A stretch of DNA of 64,000 nucleotides from DATMNI01 sp963817515 (GTDB lineage: Bacteria; Acidobacteriota; Terriglobia; Bryobacterales; Bryobacteraceae), in NCBI GenBank assembly GCA_963817515.1, contig CAWFPJ010000006.1, forward strand, positions 124,001-188,000, read 5' to 3'. The notes beneath the pieces were generated by a model. That model did not search any database and had not been told where the DNA came from. It saw only the letters and a list, made by a program, of their open reading frames with translations. A program made the position numbers and the translations under genes. Below, in pieces: positions 26,038-34,780 of this stretch (its first letter is position 1; every line of letters starts with the position of its first letter).

Positions 26038-26642
26038 TGGACGCGGCGGCGGACAAAAAAGCCCAGACCAAGCAATGCAGCCGCGACCAGCAGCACGCTG
26101 GCCGGTTCTGGTGTGGCCGTCGCACTGATCGACGTCAGGTCCGCGGACAACGCCACCACGTTGGTGCCGTCGGCGTTCGCCGTGTAGTAATTAAACGTGC
26201 TCGGGAATGCGGATAACGGATTATTGATCGTATCAAGATTGGTCGAGAGTTGAGCCGTGTCGGTCAACAACGTGAAAGCGGTATCGGTCGACGGCCAGTT
26301 GGTCAGCGACGACAGATCGAGAGAGAACGTGCTATTGCTGGGCGTGCCCAACGCGACTGGGGACACCTGCGCCGTATAGATCGCATCCGTCAGGGCTGGC
26401 CCGATACTCGCGGAGGACATGTAGCCCGCCGCGACGGACTTGCCGGCGATCGTGAAGTCCAGAAAGCTGCCGGTGGCGCTGTTGAGGTCGAAGTGACCCG
26501 TAACGGTGCTGCCAACAGCTTCACCGGTGGCGCCTTGCGTCTGGAAAACGGTGCCCGCGAAGCTAACATCCAAGATCGCCGCATGGGCCGGAACGACCGC
26601 CGCCAGCGCGGCGATTGCGAAAACAGAGAGTGTGCGTTTCAT
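26010..26642 (-). CDS. PEP-CTERM exported protein
   Basis: ATG 26642 gives about 210 residues with a signal peptide (MKRTLSVFAIAALAAVVPAHA). The mature part is Thr/Ser/Asn-rich with no recognised catalytic domain. The end is a PEP-CTERM sorting signal: the PEP motif in TATPEPASVLL, a hydrophobic helix VAAALLGLGFFV and a basic RRRVHA. Such proteins are recognised by an exosortase and anchored or released at the cell surface. The last seven residues (GSGICMR) are read into the HxlR remnant, so the natural 3' end was probably replaced. An ATG at 26657 is an alternative start. The gene follows the large YncE/phosphoesterase gene divergently from nothing and on the same strand downstream of it. 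Confidence 0.72.
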   Translation of the reverse strand: MKRTLSVFAIAALAAVVPAHAAILDVSFAGTVFQTQGATGEAVGSTVTGHFDLNSATGSFLDFTIAGKSVAAGYMSSASIGPALTDAIYTAQVSPVALGTPSNSTFSLDLSSLTNWPSTDTAFTLLTDTAQLSTNLDTINNPLSAFPSTFNYYTANADGTNVVALSADLTSISATATPEPASVLLVAAALLGLGFFVRRRVHAGSGICMR

Positions 26643-26724
26643 AGGCAAAATATTCATCCCCTTCAGTGATATTGTTTTGATACCGGCGTAACCCGATGGT
26701 CCCGCCGGTATCGCGTGAACGTGG

Positions 26725-29706
26725 CTACTTGTCGTCCTTGTCGCCATCCTTGTCGGCGGCTGCGATGCTCTGGAACCGAGTGTGTGTAACGGGCGCCCGT
26801 GTTCCTTTCAAACCTTCCCACAGGATCTTGTTGTAGCGGTCGGCGGGAACGCGGTCCTCCGCCGAGAAGTCGAAGCCGCGGGTTTTCGCTGCCCAGTACT
26901 TGGCGGTATGAGTCGGCTTGAGATCGGGACCTTGGGCAAACTGGACGTTGTTGGCACCTTGTGTGAGCGCCAGGGTTGTCTGCTTCAGGAGCGTCGAAGC
27001 AACAGCGGTGAACGTCCAGGCGCCCGACGAGGTGACATCGAACACGTCAGCCATCGGCCGAGTGTAGTGCGTGTTCAGGTTGATGTGCTGCGTGCCCAGA
27101 ATGTCCTCGATCGTGCGGAGCACACTGGGCTGGCTGTAGCGCGTGCTGACAACGGCATTCTTTTTTACATACGGGCCGACGATGTAGGTTGTGGAGCGAT
27201 GCGAGTCGACATGGTCTGCGCCGTCCTGGGAGTCGTCTTCGATGATGAAGATCAAGGTATTGCTGGCGTACGGGCTGTGGGCAACGGTCTCCACCAGCTT
27301 GCCGACCGCATAGTCGTTGTCGGCCTGCTGCAGTTCCGGAGTGTTGACGCCTCCCAGCGCTGAGCCGAAGCTGCCGGTGTGATCGTGGCTGAGGCCGCGG
27401 ATCATTTCTAGCGACGGCAGATTGCCGTTGGCCACGAACTGCTGGAACTCGCGGTTCCATTCGTTAAAGCGCCACAGGTCCGGATAGGCTTGATCATAAG
27501 CGCGGAAGTACGGGTCATAGAACCCGTTTTGAAAGATCAGCTGGTTGGCAGCCGTGGTCTGAACGACGCCAGCCGTGAAAGGATCCTTGATCGGATTGGC
27601 GATGGTTCCGATGCTGCCGGGGGTGTTGGCCATCCAGCCGTAGTTGCGAATCGTTCCGCCCGCGTTTAGCACCGCGTTGAAGATATAGCCCTGCTGATAG
27701 CCGGCCGGACCGTCGGTCGCGGCATGATCGCCGTCGCCCGCCAGGATGTTGGCGGTGCCACCCTTAAGACCAGCGGTGTTGTTGGTATAAGGCGTGGTCG
27801 CACCGGTCGGGTCGAAGAACAAGTCACGCCCGGCGGTGGTGTTCAGGTTGGACGGAATGTTCCGATTCTGCCCTTCGCCCTCATAGGACAGACCGCGGTT
27901 GACGAACGCATAATTCTCCTGCTGCGTTATCGTTTCCGTATTGGTGACGCGGCCGCGCATCGACCAGGACCAGCCGTCCATCGACCCGTCACCCGGGTCC
28001 ATGAAGTTGTCCAAAGTCACGAAGTTCTGCGCCATGAGGTGAAAGCTCGGCGTGACGCGTTTTCCGAACAGGACGAGTGAGGGATCGCCATTCGAACCGT
28101 TGCCCAGATCGCCCAGGATTTGATCGAAGGTGCGATTTTCCTTAACTATGTAAATGATGTGCTGGATTTTGGAATGGAGGAAGTTCATCACCTGAGCGTC
28201 GAACGCGGGCGGTGTGACCGAGTAACCATTGTTCGCCGCGACCGCCGAGGTCAGATTCGAAAGGTCCGCTGCTGCCGGAACCTGGGCGCTGACCAGCGTG
28301 GCGTGTTCCAGCTGGAACTGATACTGGTTGTTGGCTCTCAGCGTATTTGCCTCAGCTGCATTGCCGCCGGGGAACGTGAGGTACGTGATAGCGGCCAAAT
28401 TACCGTAACCATAACCGGGGTTCGGACCGGTGTCGCTTTTGCCGTTGACGATATACATCCAGCTCCCATCGGCGCTGAAGGCGATATCGGTCGGGTCGTA
28501 GGCAGTGGGGATCAAACCGGTAGTGGTGAAGGCGGCAGATCCGGTCAGCGGGATCACCGCGACGGAGTTCGAACCGGCATTGACGGCATACAGCGTGCTG
28601 TTGGCGTGATTGATGGTCACGGCGGTCGGCGCCGCGCCCGTTGTGGCGGCGGGCAGCCCCAGGAAGGCCGGACCGCGCGTGTCGATTTTATGAGTGATCG
28701 CGTTCGTCGAAGTGTTGATCACCGCGACTTGGTCCTGGTTGTCCTGTGCAACATACAGGGTGGAGCCGTCTGCACTGAGGGTCATGCCGTTCGGGTTGCC
28801 ATCGAGCGGGATGCGCGCGACAAATGAGCCGGCGGTCGGACTGGAGACGTTGACCACAACCACCTCACGGTCCCGGTCGCAACCAACATAGGCGGTGGCG
28901 CCTTTCAAAGCCACGGAGTAGGGGAACGTGCCGCCCTTCGTGCCGTTGGGTGCACCAGAGGTCGAGAAGGGGCGCAGGTCATATTCGTAACGAACCGTCC
29001 CGCTCATAAGGTCGATCACGGTGATCGAATCATTGTAGTTGTTGACCGCAACCAGCGTCTTACCGTCGGCCGAGATCGCGAGGCCCGCCGCGTTCGGTTC
29101 GACGCCAAGGCCGAGGCCTGTTCGATTGGCATTGTTGGATAGGCAACCGCCCGGGGCGTGGCCGAGGCCGATCTTGGCGCTTTGAGCGAAATTGGAGCCT
29201 GTTTTAGTGTAAGCATACACGGCGTCGTCGCAGCCGCCCGCCGCGTAAAGCGTCCGACTGTTCGGCGCCCAGACCAGACCAACATGCGAGTTGAGCTGCT
29301 GGATGACCTGCTTCAGAGAAGGGTTGGTCTTGTTGGCGCCCGATACGTCGTAGAGGAAGATGAACTGGGTAGAAGCCGCCGGGTCGGTCGCACCTGCGGC
29401 GTTAACGAGCGAGTTCTGGCCGGCGGTCAGGATCGCCAGGGTTGTGCCATCCGGGCTGACAACGGCCTTCACCGCCTGACCGGCGACGAAGTTCGGATAA
29501 TTCGCAAGGCCAGGGTTCAGCGGCTTCTGGATCGCGCTGGTGAGCGGCGCCGTCGGTGTCACATACAGGCCCGGCGGCGTCGGCAGCACGCCGTCATTGC
29601 CGTCGATGAGCGTATTGAGCTGAGCGTTCGTAATCTGCGGCGCGATTAGAAACGCCGCCGTGAGAAGACCCGCTTTGAGCAATCCATTGTTCTTAAGCAA
29701 TTTCAT
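26725..29706 (-). CDS. Secreted YncE-type propeller fused to a phosphoesterase domain
   Basis: The protein has 993 residues, with GGAG 6 bases before the ATG and a signal peptide (about 1-28). The N-terminal half (about 60-480) is a YVTN/YncE-like propeller with repeated blade motifs such as GLAISADGKTLVAVNNYNDS and GMTLSADGSTLYVAQDNQDQ. The C-terminal half (about 520-950) is of the alkaline-phosphatase-superfamily phosphoesterase type (the phospholipase C/acid phosphatase group): IIYIVKENRTFDQILGDLG, NFMDPGDGSMDGWSWSM, FIIEDDSQDGADHVDSHRST. It ends with a charged DKDGDKDDK tail. The fusion is common in acidobacteria. The likely role is exported phosphoester hydrolysis; the substrate is unknown. 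The PEP-CTERM gene lies 82 bases downstream. Confidence 0.85.
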   Translation of the reverse strand: MKLLKNNGLLKAGLLTAAFLIAPQITNAQLNTLIDGNDGVLPTPPGLYVTPTAPLTSAIQKPLNPGLANYPNFVAGQAVKAVVSPDGTTLAILTAGQNSLVNAAGATDPAASTQFIFLYDVSGANKTNPSLKQVIQQLNSHVGLVWAPNSRTLYAAGGCDDAVYAYTKTGSNFAQSAKIGLGHAPGGCLSNNANRTGLGLGVEPNAAGLAISADGKTLVAVNNYNDSITVIDLMSGTVRYEYDLRPFSTSGAPNGTKGGTFPYSVALKGATAYVGCDRDREVVVVNVSSPTAGSFVARIPLDGNPNGMTLSADGSTLYVAQDNQDQVAVINTSTNAITHKIDTRGPAFLGLPAATTGAAPTAVTINHANSTLYAVNAGSNSVAVIPLTGSAAFTTTGLIPTAYDPTDIAFSADGSWMYIVNGKSDTGPNPGYGYGNLAAITYLTFPGGNAAEANTLRANNQYQFQLEHATLVSAQVPAAADLSNLTSAVAANNGYSVTPPAFDAQVMNFLHSKIQHIIYIVKENRTFDQILGDLGNGSNGDPSLVLFGKRVTPSFHLMAQNFVTLDNFMDPGDGSMDGWSWSMRGRVTNTETITQQENYAFVNRGLSYEGEGQNRNIPSNLNTTAGRDLFFDPTGATTPYTNNTAGLKGGTANILAGDGDHAATDGPAGYQQGYIFNAVLNAGGTIRNYGWMANTPGSIGTIANPIKDPFTAGVVQTTAANQLIFQNGFYDPYFRAYDQAYPDLWRFNEWNREFQQFVANGNLPSLEMIRGLSHDHTGSFGSALGGVNTPELQQADNDYAVGKLVETVAHSPYASNTLIFIIEDDSQDGADHVDSHRSTTYIVGPYVKKNAVVSTRYSQPSVLRTIEDILGTQHINLNTHYTRPMADVFDVTSSGAWTFTAVASTLLKQTTLALTQGANNVQFAQGPDLKPTHTAKYWAAKTRGFDFSAEDRVPADRYNKILWEGLKGTRAPVTHTRFQSIAAADKDGDKDDK

Positions 29707-29862
29707 TCTCCACTCCTTTTCATTTTGTATTCACCTCATGCTCCAGACCGCGATCCAAGTGATCACCACAGGAATTTAGCAGTACGAAGTGAACGTCGAA
29801 TGACAACTGCAAGACAATTTCGTGGCGTTTCCACACTGACGCCGTCGAATATTTTTCTCCGC

Positions 29863-29970
29863 TCAGAACACAATCTTCATGGAGAACTGCAGCTCGCGCG
29901 GCGTGCCCGGGCCGGTGGCATAGTTGCTGAGCGTTGTCGTGATCACGCCAAAATTCGCTGTAGGGACGGG
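29863..29970 (-). pseudogene. Last strands of an Oar-type TonB-dependent receptor
   Basis: The frame reads NFGVITTTLSNYATGPGTPR, then ELQFSMKIVF and stop. An aromatic C-terminal residue preceded by RELQFSMKI is the usual last barrel strand of these receptors (compare REMQVSLKVLF at 41908). Only about 35 residues remain. Confidence 0.6.
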
Positions 29971-30011
29971 TGCGCGCACACCTCATGAAGATGGCTGTTG
30001 ATGTCTATGGT

Positions 30012-30112
30012 GGGCTGCCAGGTTCTTCCGCCGTTTATGGAACGCAGAATGCCTCCAACTTGAACGTTGGCGTACAGTACGCTCCCGTTCGAGTTGGCTG
30101 CAACCGGGCGAA
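30012..30112 (-). pseudogene. BNR/sialidase-like repeat fragment
   Basis: The minus frame gives RPVAANSNGSVLYANVQVGG and ILRSINGGRTWQPTID. The S-x-N-GG-x-TW pattern is an Asp-box (BNR) repeat as in sialidase or photosynthesis-system-II-assembly-like propellers. It is a single repeat with no gene around it. Confidence 0.4.
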
Positions 30113-30465
30113 TGCTTCGTTGACTACGACACCGTGATCGGCTGGCACCGCGCCGGCTTCCGGCTTTACTGGCGCTGGCGATCTCGTCAACGCGGCGGAC
30201 GACCGAAGATCACCGAGGAGATTCGCATTCTGATCCGACGCTTGGCGCAAGAGAACGAGGGTTGGGGAGCTCCGAAAATCCACGGAGAGCTTCAGAAACT
30301 CGGTTTCGTCGTTACCACCATCAGGATCGTATTCACGACTCTCTCGAAAAGGACACGCCGGACAAACGGGCTATCGAACGGAAACCGGCGCCGACCGCAG
30401 AAGTGATTTCCCTGTCCCGGCTGGGTGGCCTGCACCATCGCTACGCGTGGCGCGAAGCGGCGTAA
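30113..30465 (+). pseudogene. Transposase remnant (DDE integrase-core type, IS3/IS481-like)
   Basis: The first frame carries DTVIGWHRAGFRLYWRWRSR, RPKITEEIRILIRRLAQENE and GWGAPKIHGELQKLGF, the helix-turn-helix and HTH-21-like front of an integrase-core transposase. After an internal deletion the other frame gives the far end: QDRIHDSLEKDTPDKRAIER and GGLHHRYAWREAA. The catalytic DDE core between them is gone. No terminal inverted repeats were found. The 30466-30724 gap shows nothing further. Confidence 0.7.
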
Positions 30466-30724
30466 AAGCTTTCCGAAATGTGATTGCTTCCCGGTCGTCG
30501 CCGCGATCGCAAGTCACAGGAGTACGCGCACCGCGCCGCCCCACAGTTCTCACTGAAAAGAGCATTGCCGATTTTCGCGGCCCTGGGTTCTCTCGGGATC
30601 GCCCAGAGCACCTGGCGACGGCCGTCTGGAGCTCCTTTATACGCGCTGAAATGTTGGCATTTGTTGACAAACGGGAAACCGCCTGCCTGCAACAGGTAAC
30701 TCCAAAGGAATCAACTAATAATTA

Positions 30725-31486
30725 CTAAACGGTGCGGCGGCGTCGCAGGACCGCTGCCAAGCCAACCAGACCTAAGCCAAGACCGAGCAAAGCTGAGGCG
30801 GGTGGTTCGGGAGCACCGAGCGGCTGAACGAAGACCGTGGCCGCGTAGGTCTGCGCTACCGACCCGGTTGAGGCCAATGTGCCAAGCACGGTCTGGAACG
30901 GAACCGTGAACGTCGAACTGAAAATCGCTGTCCATGAGTCAAGACCGTCAGCCGTCACTCCCGAAAATGAGAAGGAAGCAACGGACGAGGGTCCGGTGCG
31001 CCCTGGGTTGTTCTGAAAGTTAATCGGCGAAGAGCCAACGGGAACCGGTGGTGTGCAAGTCTGACCAACCATGGCCGGCGATGCCGAGCAGCCACCTGAA
31101 CCGTCTATGCCATGGAACACCAGGTTGATGTCCAAGGCCGAGAACAACGAGCTCGGGATAAAACTGATAAACGGCTGTGGAGGCGTAAAAGAAGCATCCG
31201 GATTAGTTGATGGCTCCGTGGCGCTATTCAAAGGTTGAATGTTAACCGTTCCATTGTTCACAAGAACGCCTGCATAATCGCCAGTCGCCGTTGTACCAAT
31301 CGTGCCTTGGTTGGGCGTGGTAGCCGCGTCCGTGTTCACAAACGTAATGGTGGTGGGCGTGAACGTAACGTTCCCAGCAAAATTGAAGGTTGAAGGCACT
31401 AAAATAGGTGACGCTGACAGAGTGGCGCAACATCCTGCCGCCAACAACGCAACGGAAACTAAACTGACGAATCTGCTCCCCCGCAT
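30725..31486 (-). CDS. PEP-CTERM exported protein
   Basis: The protein has 253 residues. The ATG at 31486 follows a strong AGGAGG about 10 bases upstream, and a signal peptide (about 1-26) is present. The mature part is rich in Thr, Ser, Pro and Phe and has one probable disulphide region (GGCSASPAMVGQTC). The C-terminus is a textbook PEP-CTERM signal: GAPEPPASALLG, a Leu/Gly helix LGLGLGLVGLAAVL and RRRRTV. No enzymatic motif is seen. It differs in sequence from the PEP-CTERM protein at 26010, so the two are not a recent duplication. It would need an exosortase encoded outside this window. Confidence 0.8.
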   Translation of the reverse strand: MRGSRFVSLVSVALLAAGCCATLSASPILVPSTFNFAGNVTFTPTTITFVNTDAATTPNQGTIGTTATGDYAGVLVNNGTVNIQPLNSATEPSTNPDASFTPPQPFISFIPSSLFSALDINLVFHGIDGSGGCSASPAMVGQTCTPPVPVGSSPINFQNNPGRTGPSSVASFSFSGVTADGLDSWTAIFSSTFTVPFQTVLGTLASTGSVAQTYAATVFVQPLGAPEPPASALLGLGLGLVGLAAVLRRRRTV

Positions 31487-31794
31487 AACTGTTTATCTCC
31501 TCCTGAATGCTGATAGCAACTCCCTCGTCTTCGAGGTGTCAACAACCCGTGCGAGCGCTACTACGCCCTCACAGTTTAACGGCCGAGAAATAAGGAATGT
31601 GTAAAGGAAGTATAAGAAACCTATCTGGAGTTGTCTGGTACTTGCAGGCGATAACCAATCCTTACCGATATCGTCCACCTCGAAAAGCCCAAACCGATGG
31701 CAGCCTTCTCAGCCGTAAGATCCTGCGCCTGCCGGCGGTGCGATTCGCCCATCTGGTTGGAGTACATTACCGACCGCGCTTCGATGGTTGCCAG
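31487..31794. other. Gap with no gene
   Basis: Upstream region of the PEP-CTERM gene plus the run-out of the peptidase fragment. No RNA gene, repeat or family-like frame is recognised apart from the RBS at about 31494-31500. Confidence 0.3.
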
Positions 31795-32336
31795 CTGGAG
31801 TGGTGGGTGATGGTGCCGTAGTCGAGGGGGTCCTGGATGAATTGGAAGCCCGGCAGACCAACGGCTGCGAAGCTCAGGTGATCGGTACCGCTGGTGTTGC
31901 GTATCGAGACGGTGGTTGCGCCCATGTCGCGGAACGGAGCGAGCCACGACTCGAAGATCGGCCGCATGGCTTCGTGCCCCTGTAAGTACACGCCGCGGAT
32001 TTTGCCGCTGCCGTTATCCAGGTTGAAATAACCCGAGAGCTTGCCGTGATCGGTGGTGACTCTCATCGTCTTGGGATCGGCAAAGTGCTCCTTGACGTAA
32101 GCTCGCGAACCGAACAGTCCCTCCTCTTCGCCTCCCCACAGGCCGATGCGAACAGTGCGGTCGAGCTTGAGGTTGAGGGCCTTCAGCATGCGCATCACCT
32201 CGATCATGACGGCGCTGCCCGCTCCGTTGTCTGTTGCCCTGTGCCGGAATGCCAGGAGTCGAAATGGGCGCCCACCATCACGATCTCGCCTTTCTTGTGG
32301 CCGCCGGAATGGTCCGGGCCTCCATTTGGCCATGAT
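31795..32336 (-). pseudogene. M28-family metallopeptidase fragment
   Basis: One frame holds GEIVMVGAHFDSWHSGTG with the first metal-binding His and Asp. After a one-base change near 32247 the next frame continues with ATDNGAGSAVMIEVMRMLKA, IGLWGGEEEGLFGSRAYVKE (the catalytic Glu pair) and GTDHLSFAAVGLPGFQFIQD, then ITHHSSW. The front (signal peptide and protease-associated region) and the last 100 or so residues are missing. It is a truncated and frameshifted copy of a secreted aminopeptidase-like gene. Confidence 0.68.
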
Positions 32337-32341
32337 CTTTG

Positions 32342-32736
32342 CTATTGAACCGCCGGCCGGGGCACCTCTACTAAGTTGCCACAATCGGGGCACGAATACG
32401 AATAGCTCATCCATGCCGGGCGGAGCGGCGTGGGGTGCGCCGCAATGGGGGCAGGTTACAGAGGCGCCGATCTTCGGCTGCTGAAATAACAGATGCCGGG
32501 AGCGCCCCCGAACATCCGAACCGTGCGACGCAGTGTAGGATGAATCTGGATAAAAGTGCAATTGCCTCCTGAAGCCAAGGGATAATCTCGGCGGTGGACT
32601 GCACAGTCCGTTCCGCCAGGTAGCCATTCACCTCATCGCCGAGGCGGATTTCGATGCCGGCATCCCAAATCCAGCTGAGCCGTATATTGATTTCGCTGTC
32701 GTAGATCTTCTGAAGTTCTAAAGCCAAGTCAACCAC
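32342..32736 (-). pseudogene. Small conserved protein with paired zinc ribbons, frameshifted
   Basis: The reading starts MVDLALELQKIYDSEINIRL and continues WIWDAGIEIRLGDEVNGYLA and IIPWLQEAI. A shift then leads to HFYPDSSYTASHGSDVRGRS, followed by SVTCPHCGAPHAAPPGMDEL, and after a second shift CPDCGNLVEVPRPAVQ to the stop at 32342. The joined product would be about 130 residues ending in a four-cysteine zinc ribbon (CPHC...CPDC). Two indels in 400 bases suggest decay. I recall no function for the family. Confidence 0.55.
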
Positions 32737-33341
32737 AGCCCAATTTTACGAGAGCCCACTGGATGCATCTGTAATCTGGCGGCAAATCCGGTCCAATCGG
32801 CTCCACGTTTTGCTTGGATTTGCTTGGGGCTACTGCTCTGCGAACCTGCAAAAACGGCCTCTCAGGGAAAATATCCTTAGTGCTCCCACCACACCGCCAC
32901 TTGGATAGTGCCGCCGACGGCTGCCCTGCACCGCCTACCGGCCTCGATAGACGCTGTTATTTCGCAACATCAGCAGTAAAACGATTAGCCGACACGCCGA
33001 GGCGCGCGGCGCGGCTGGACGATCCGCGCCGGCACGTGCCCACGCGACCCCGGCGACGAGTGGCTCGAATTCCCGCGCGGAGCCCGACTCGTATTGTGCG
33101 CGAGGGCGCGCTGGCCGCGGAGGCCAGTGAAGGCGCTCGGCCATCGGTGGTCACATGGGATTTCGCGCCAGTAATCTGAGTCGCGACTCCCGCAGGCGTT
33201 CCCAACTGGCACATCCGCAACCAAACGTACGTGTCCCCGAACAATTCATTAGGCGTGCGATCGGGCGCGTGGGCGTTACTCTTTCAGCGGTGCGTGCTCG
33301 TTCACGCCCAATTTTTGGTTCGACTTGATTCCGACAAGCGT
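32737..33341. other. 600-bp gap with no supported gene
   Basis: Several frames are open on both strands because the GC content is high, but none has a start with RBS or a recognisable family. It may be further decayed sequence. Confidence 0.35.
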
Positions 33342-34772
33342 CTAAGCGACGATCCCGTTGACCACCTCCCCATGGACGTCGGTCAGCCGGAAATCCCTGC
33401 CTGCATAGCGATACGTCAGCCGCTTGTGATCGAGGCCCAGCAGATACAGGATGGTCGCGTGCAGGTCGTGGAAGTGAACCTTGTTCTCCACCGAGTAATA
33501 GCCGTAGTCGTCGGTCGCTCCCCACTGCAGACCTGGTTTCACGCCGCCGCCCGCAAGGAAATAGGTGAAGGCTTCTGGATTGTGATCGCGGCCATCGGAA
33601 CCCTCCGCGGTGGGCGTGCGGCCGAACTCTCCTCCCCACACGACGAGGGTATCTTTCAAGAGTCCGCGGGCCTTGAGGTCGGCAAGCAGGCCGGCGATGG
33701 GTTGATCGACCTCCCTCGCGTTCTGTGCATGGTCGCGCAGCAAATCGGAGTGCTGATCCCACTTATACGTATGGCTCACCTGCACGAAGCGCACGCCCTT
33801 CTCCGACAACCGCCGCGCCATAAGGCACTGACGGCCGAAGTCCTCAGTGATCGGCTTGTCCAGCCCGTACAGCTTCTTGGTGGCTTCCGACTCCCCGCTG
33901 ACATCCTGGAGATCCGGCGCCTCGGCCTGCATCCGGAAAGCAAGCTCGAACGACTCGATGCGGCCTTCAAGCGCTGCGTCGTGACCGCTCCGCCTGAGTT
34001 CTTCGCGATTCAGTTCCTGCGTAAAGTCGAGTTCCATGCGTTGAATATCTTTCGGTGTCTCGATATTCGTGATGTAAGGCAGCTTCGCATCGCGTGCCTT
34101 GATCCCCACCGAGCCGATCGGCGTACCAGCGTACGGCGCCGGCAGAAATCCGGAGCTGTAGTTATTCGCGCCGCCGTGGCTCTGCGTGGGACAGATGGTC
34201 ACATAGCCCGGCATGTTCTGATTCTGGCTGCCAAGGCCGTACGTAACCCACGATCCCCACGACGGGCGCACGAACGTATCGCTGCCCGTGTGGATCTCCA
34301 GCAGAGCGCCGCCGTGCCGCGAGTTCGAACCCCACATGGACTTGATGAAGCAGATGTCGTCCACGCGCTGCGCAATCTGCGGGAACAGACTGCTTACCCA
34401 CATGCCGCTTTGCCCGTATTGTTTGAACTCCCAGGGCGACTTCAGCAGGTTGAAGGTTTGGCCGGACACCACCTTCGGGCGCGCGAAAGGTAGGGGCTTA
34501 CCGTGATCTCGCTTCAGCAATGGCTTGTAGTCGAAGGTGTCCACCTGCGACGGGCCGCCGTGCATGAACAGGAAGATCACGCGCTTCGCCCGGGCCGGGA
34601 AGTGAGGCTCTTTAACCGCCAACGGATTCGCGCCGGCAGCCGCAGTCGCCCGCAACTGCTGTTCGCCCAGCAGCCCGGCAAGCGCGACGGATCCAAAGCC
34701 CGCGCTGCTGACGCGCAGGAGTTCCCGTCGCGAAAGCGTGCGGTTGAGATAAGAGTTCCAGTGACGGTTCAT
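33342..34772 (-). CDS. DUF1501 exported protein (sulfatase-like fold)
   Basis: ATG 34772 with GAGGA about 7 bases upstream gives 476 residues. The N-terminus has a twin-arginine-type signal (LSRRELLRVSSAGFGSVALA). The body has the DUF1501 blocks: RVIFLFMHGGPSQVDTFDYK, MWGSNSRHGGALLEIHTGSD, GYVTICPTQSHGGANNYSSG, ARRLSEKGVRFVQVSH and LKDTLVVWGGEFGRTP with the late HFHDLHATILYLLGLDHKRL. The fold belongs to the alkaline-phosphatase/sulfatase superfamily, but substrate and activity are unknown. It is 8 bases downstream of the DUF1549/DUF1553 cytochrome gene, the standard partner in Planctomycetes and acidobacteria. A fragment of a second DUF1501 gene lies at 8117. Confidence 0.9.
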   Translation of the reverse strand: MNRHWNSYLNRTLSRRELLRVSSAGFGSVALAGLLGEQQLRATAAAGANPLAVKEPHFPARAKRVIFLFMHGGPSQVDTFDYKPLLKRDHGKPLPFARPKVVSGQTFNLLKSPWEFKQYGQSGMWVSSLFPQIAQRVDDICFIKSMWGSNSRHGGALLEIHTGSDTFVRPSWGSWVTYGLGSQNQNMPGYVTICPTQSHGGANNYSSGFLPAPYAGTPIGSVGIKARDAKLPYITNIETPKDIQRMELDFTQELNREELRRSGHDAALEGRIESFELAFRMQAEAPDLQDVSGESEATKKLYGLDKPITEDFGRQCLMARRLSEKGVRFVQVSHTYKWDQHSDLLRDHAQNAREVDQPIAGLLADLKARGLLKDTLVVWGGEFGRTPTAEGSDGRDHNPEAFTYFLAGGGVKPGLQWGATDDYGYYSVENKVHFHDLHATILYLLGLDHKRLTYRYAGRDFRLTDVHGEVVNGIVA

Positions 34773-34780
34773 GTCGTCCT

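Noticed and set aside
30113..30465. An intact insertion sequence
   Set aside because: The catalytic core is missing and no terminal inverted repeats or target-site duplication could be found.
33231..34493. 420-residue frame antisense to DUF1501
   Set aside because: No recognisable motif and no credible start; DUF1501 blocks on the minus strand are clear.
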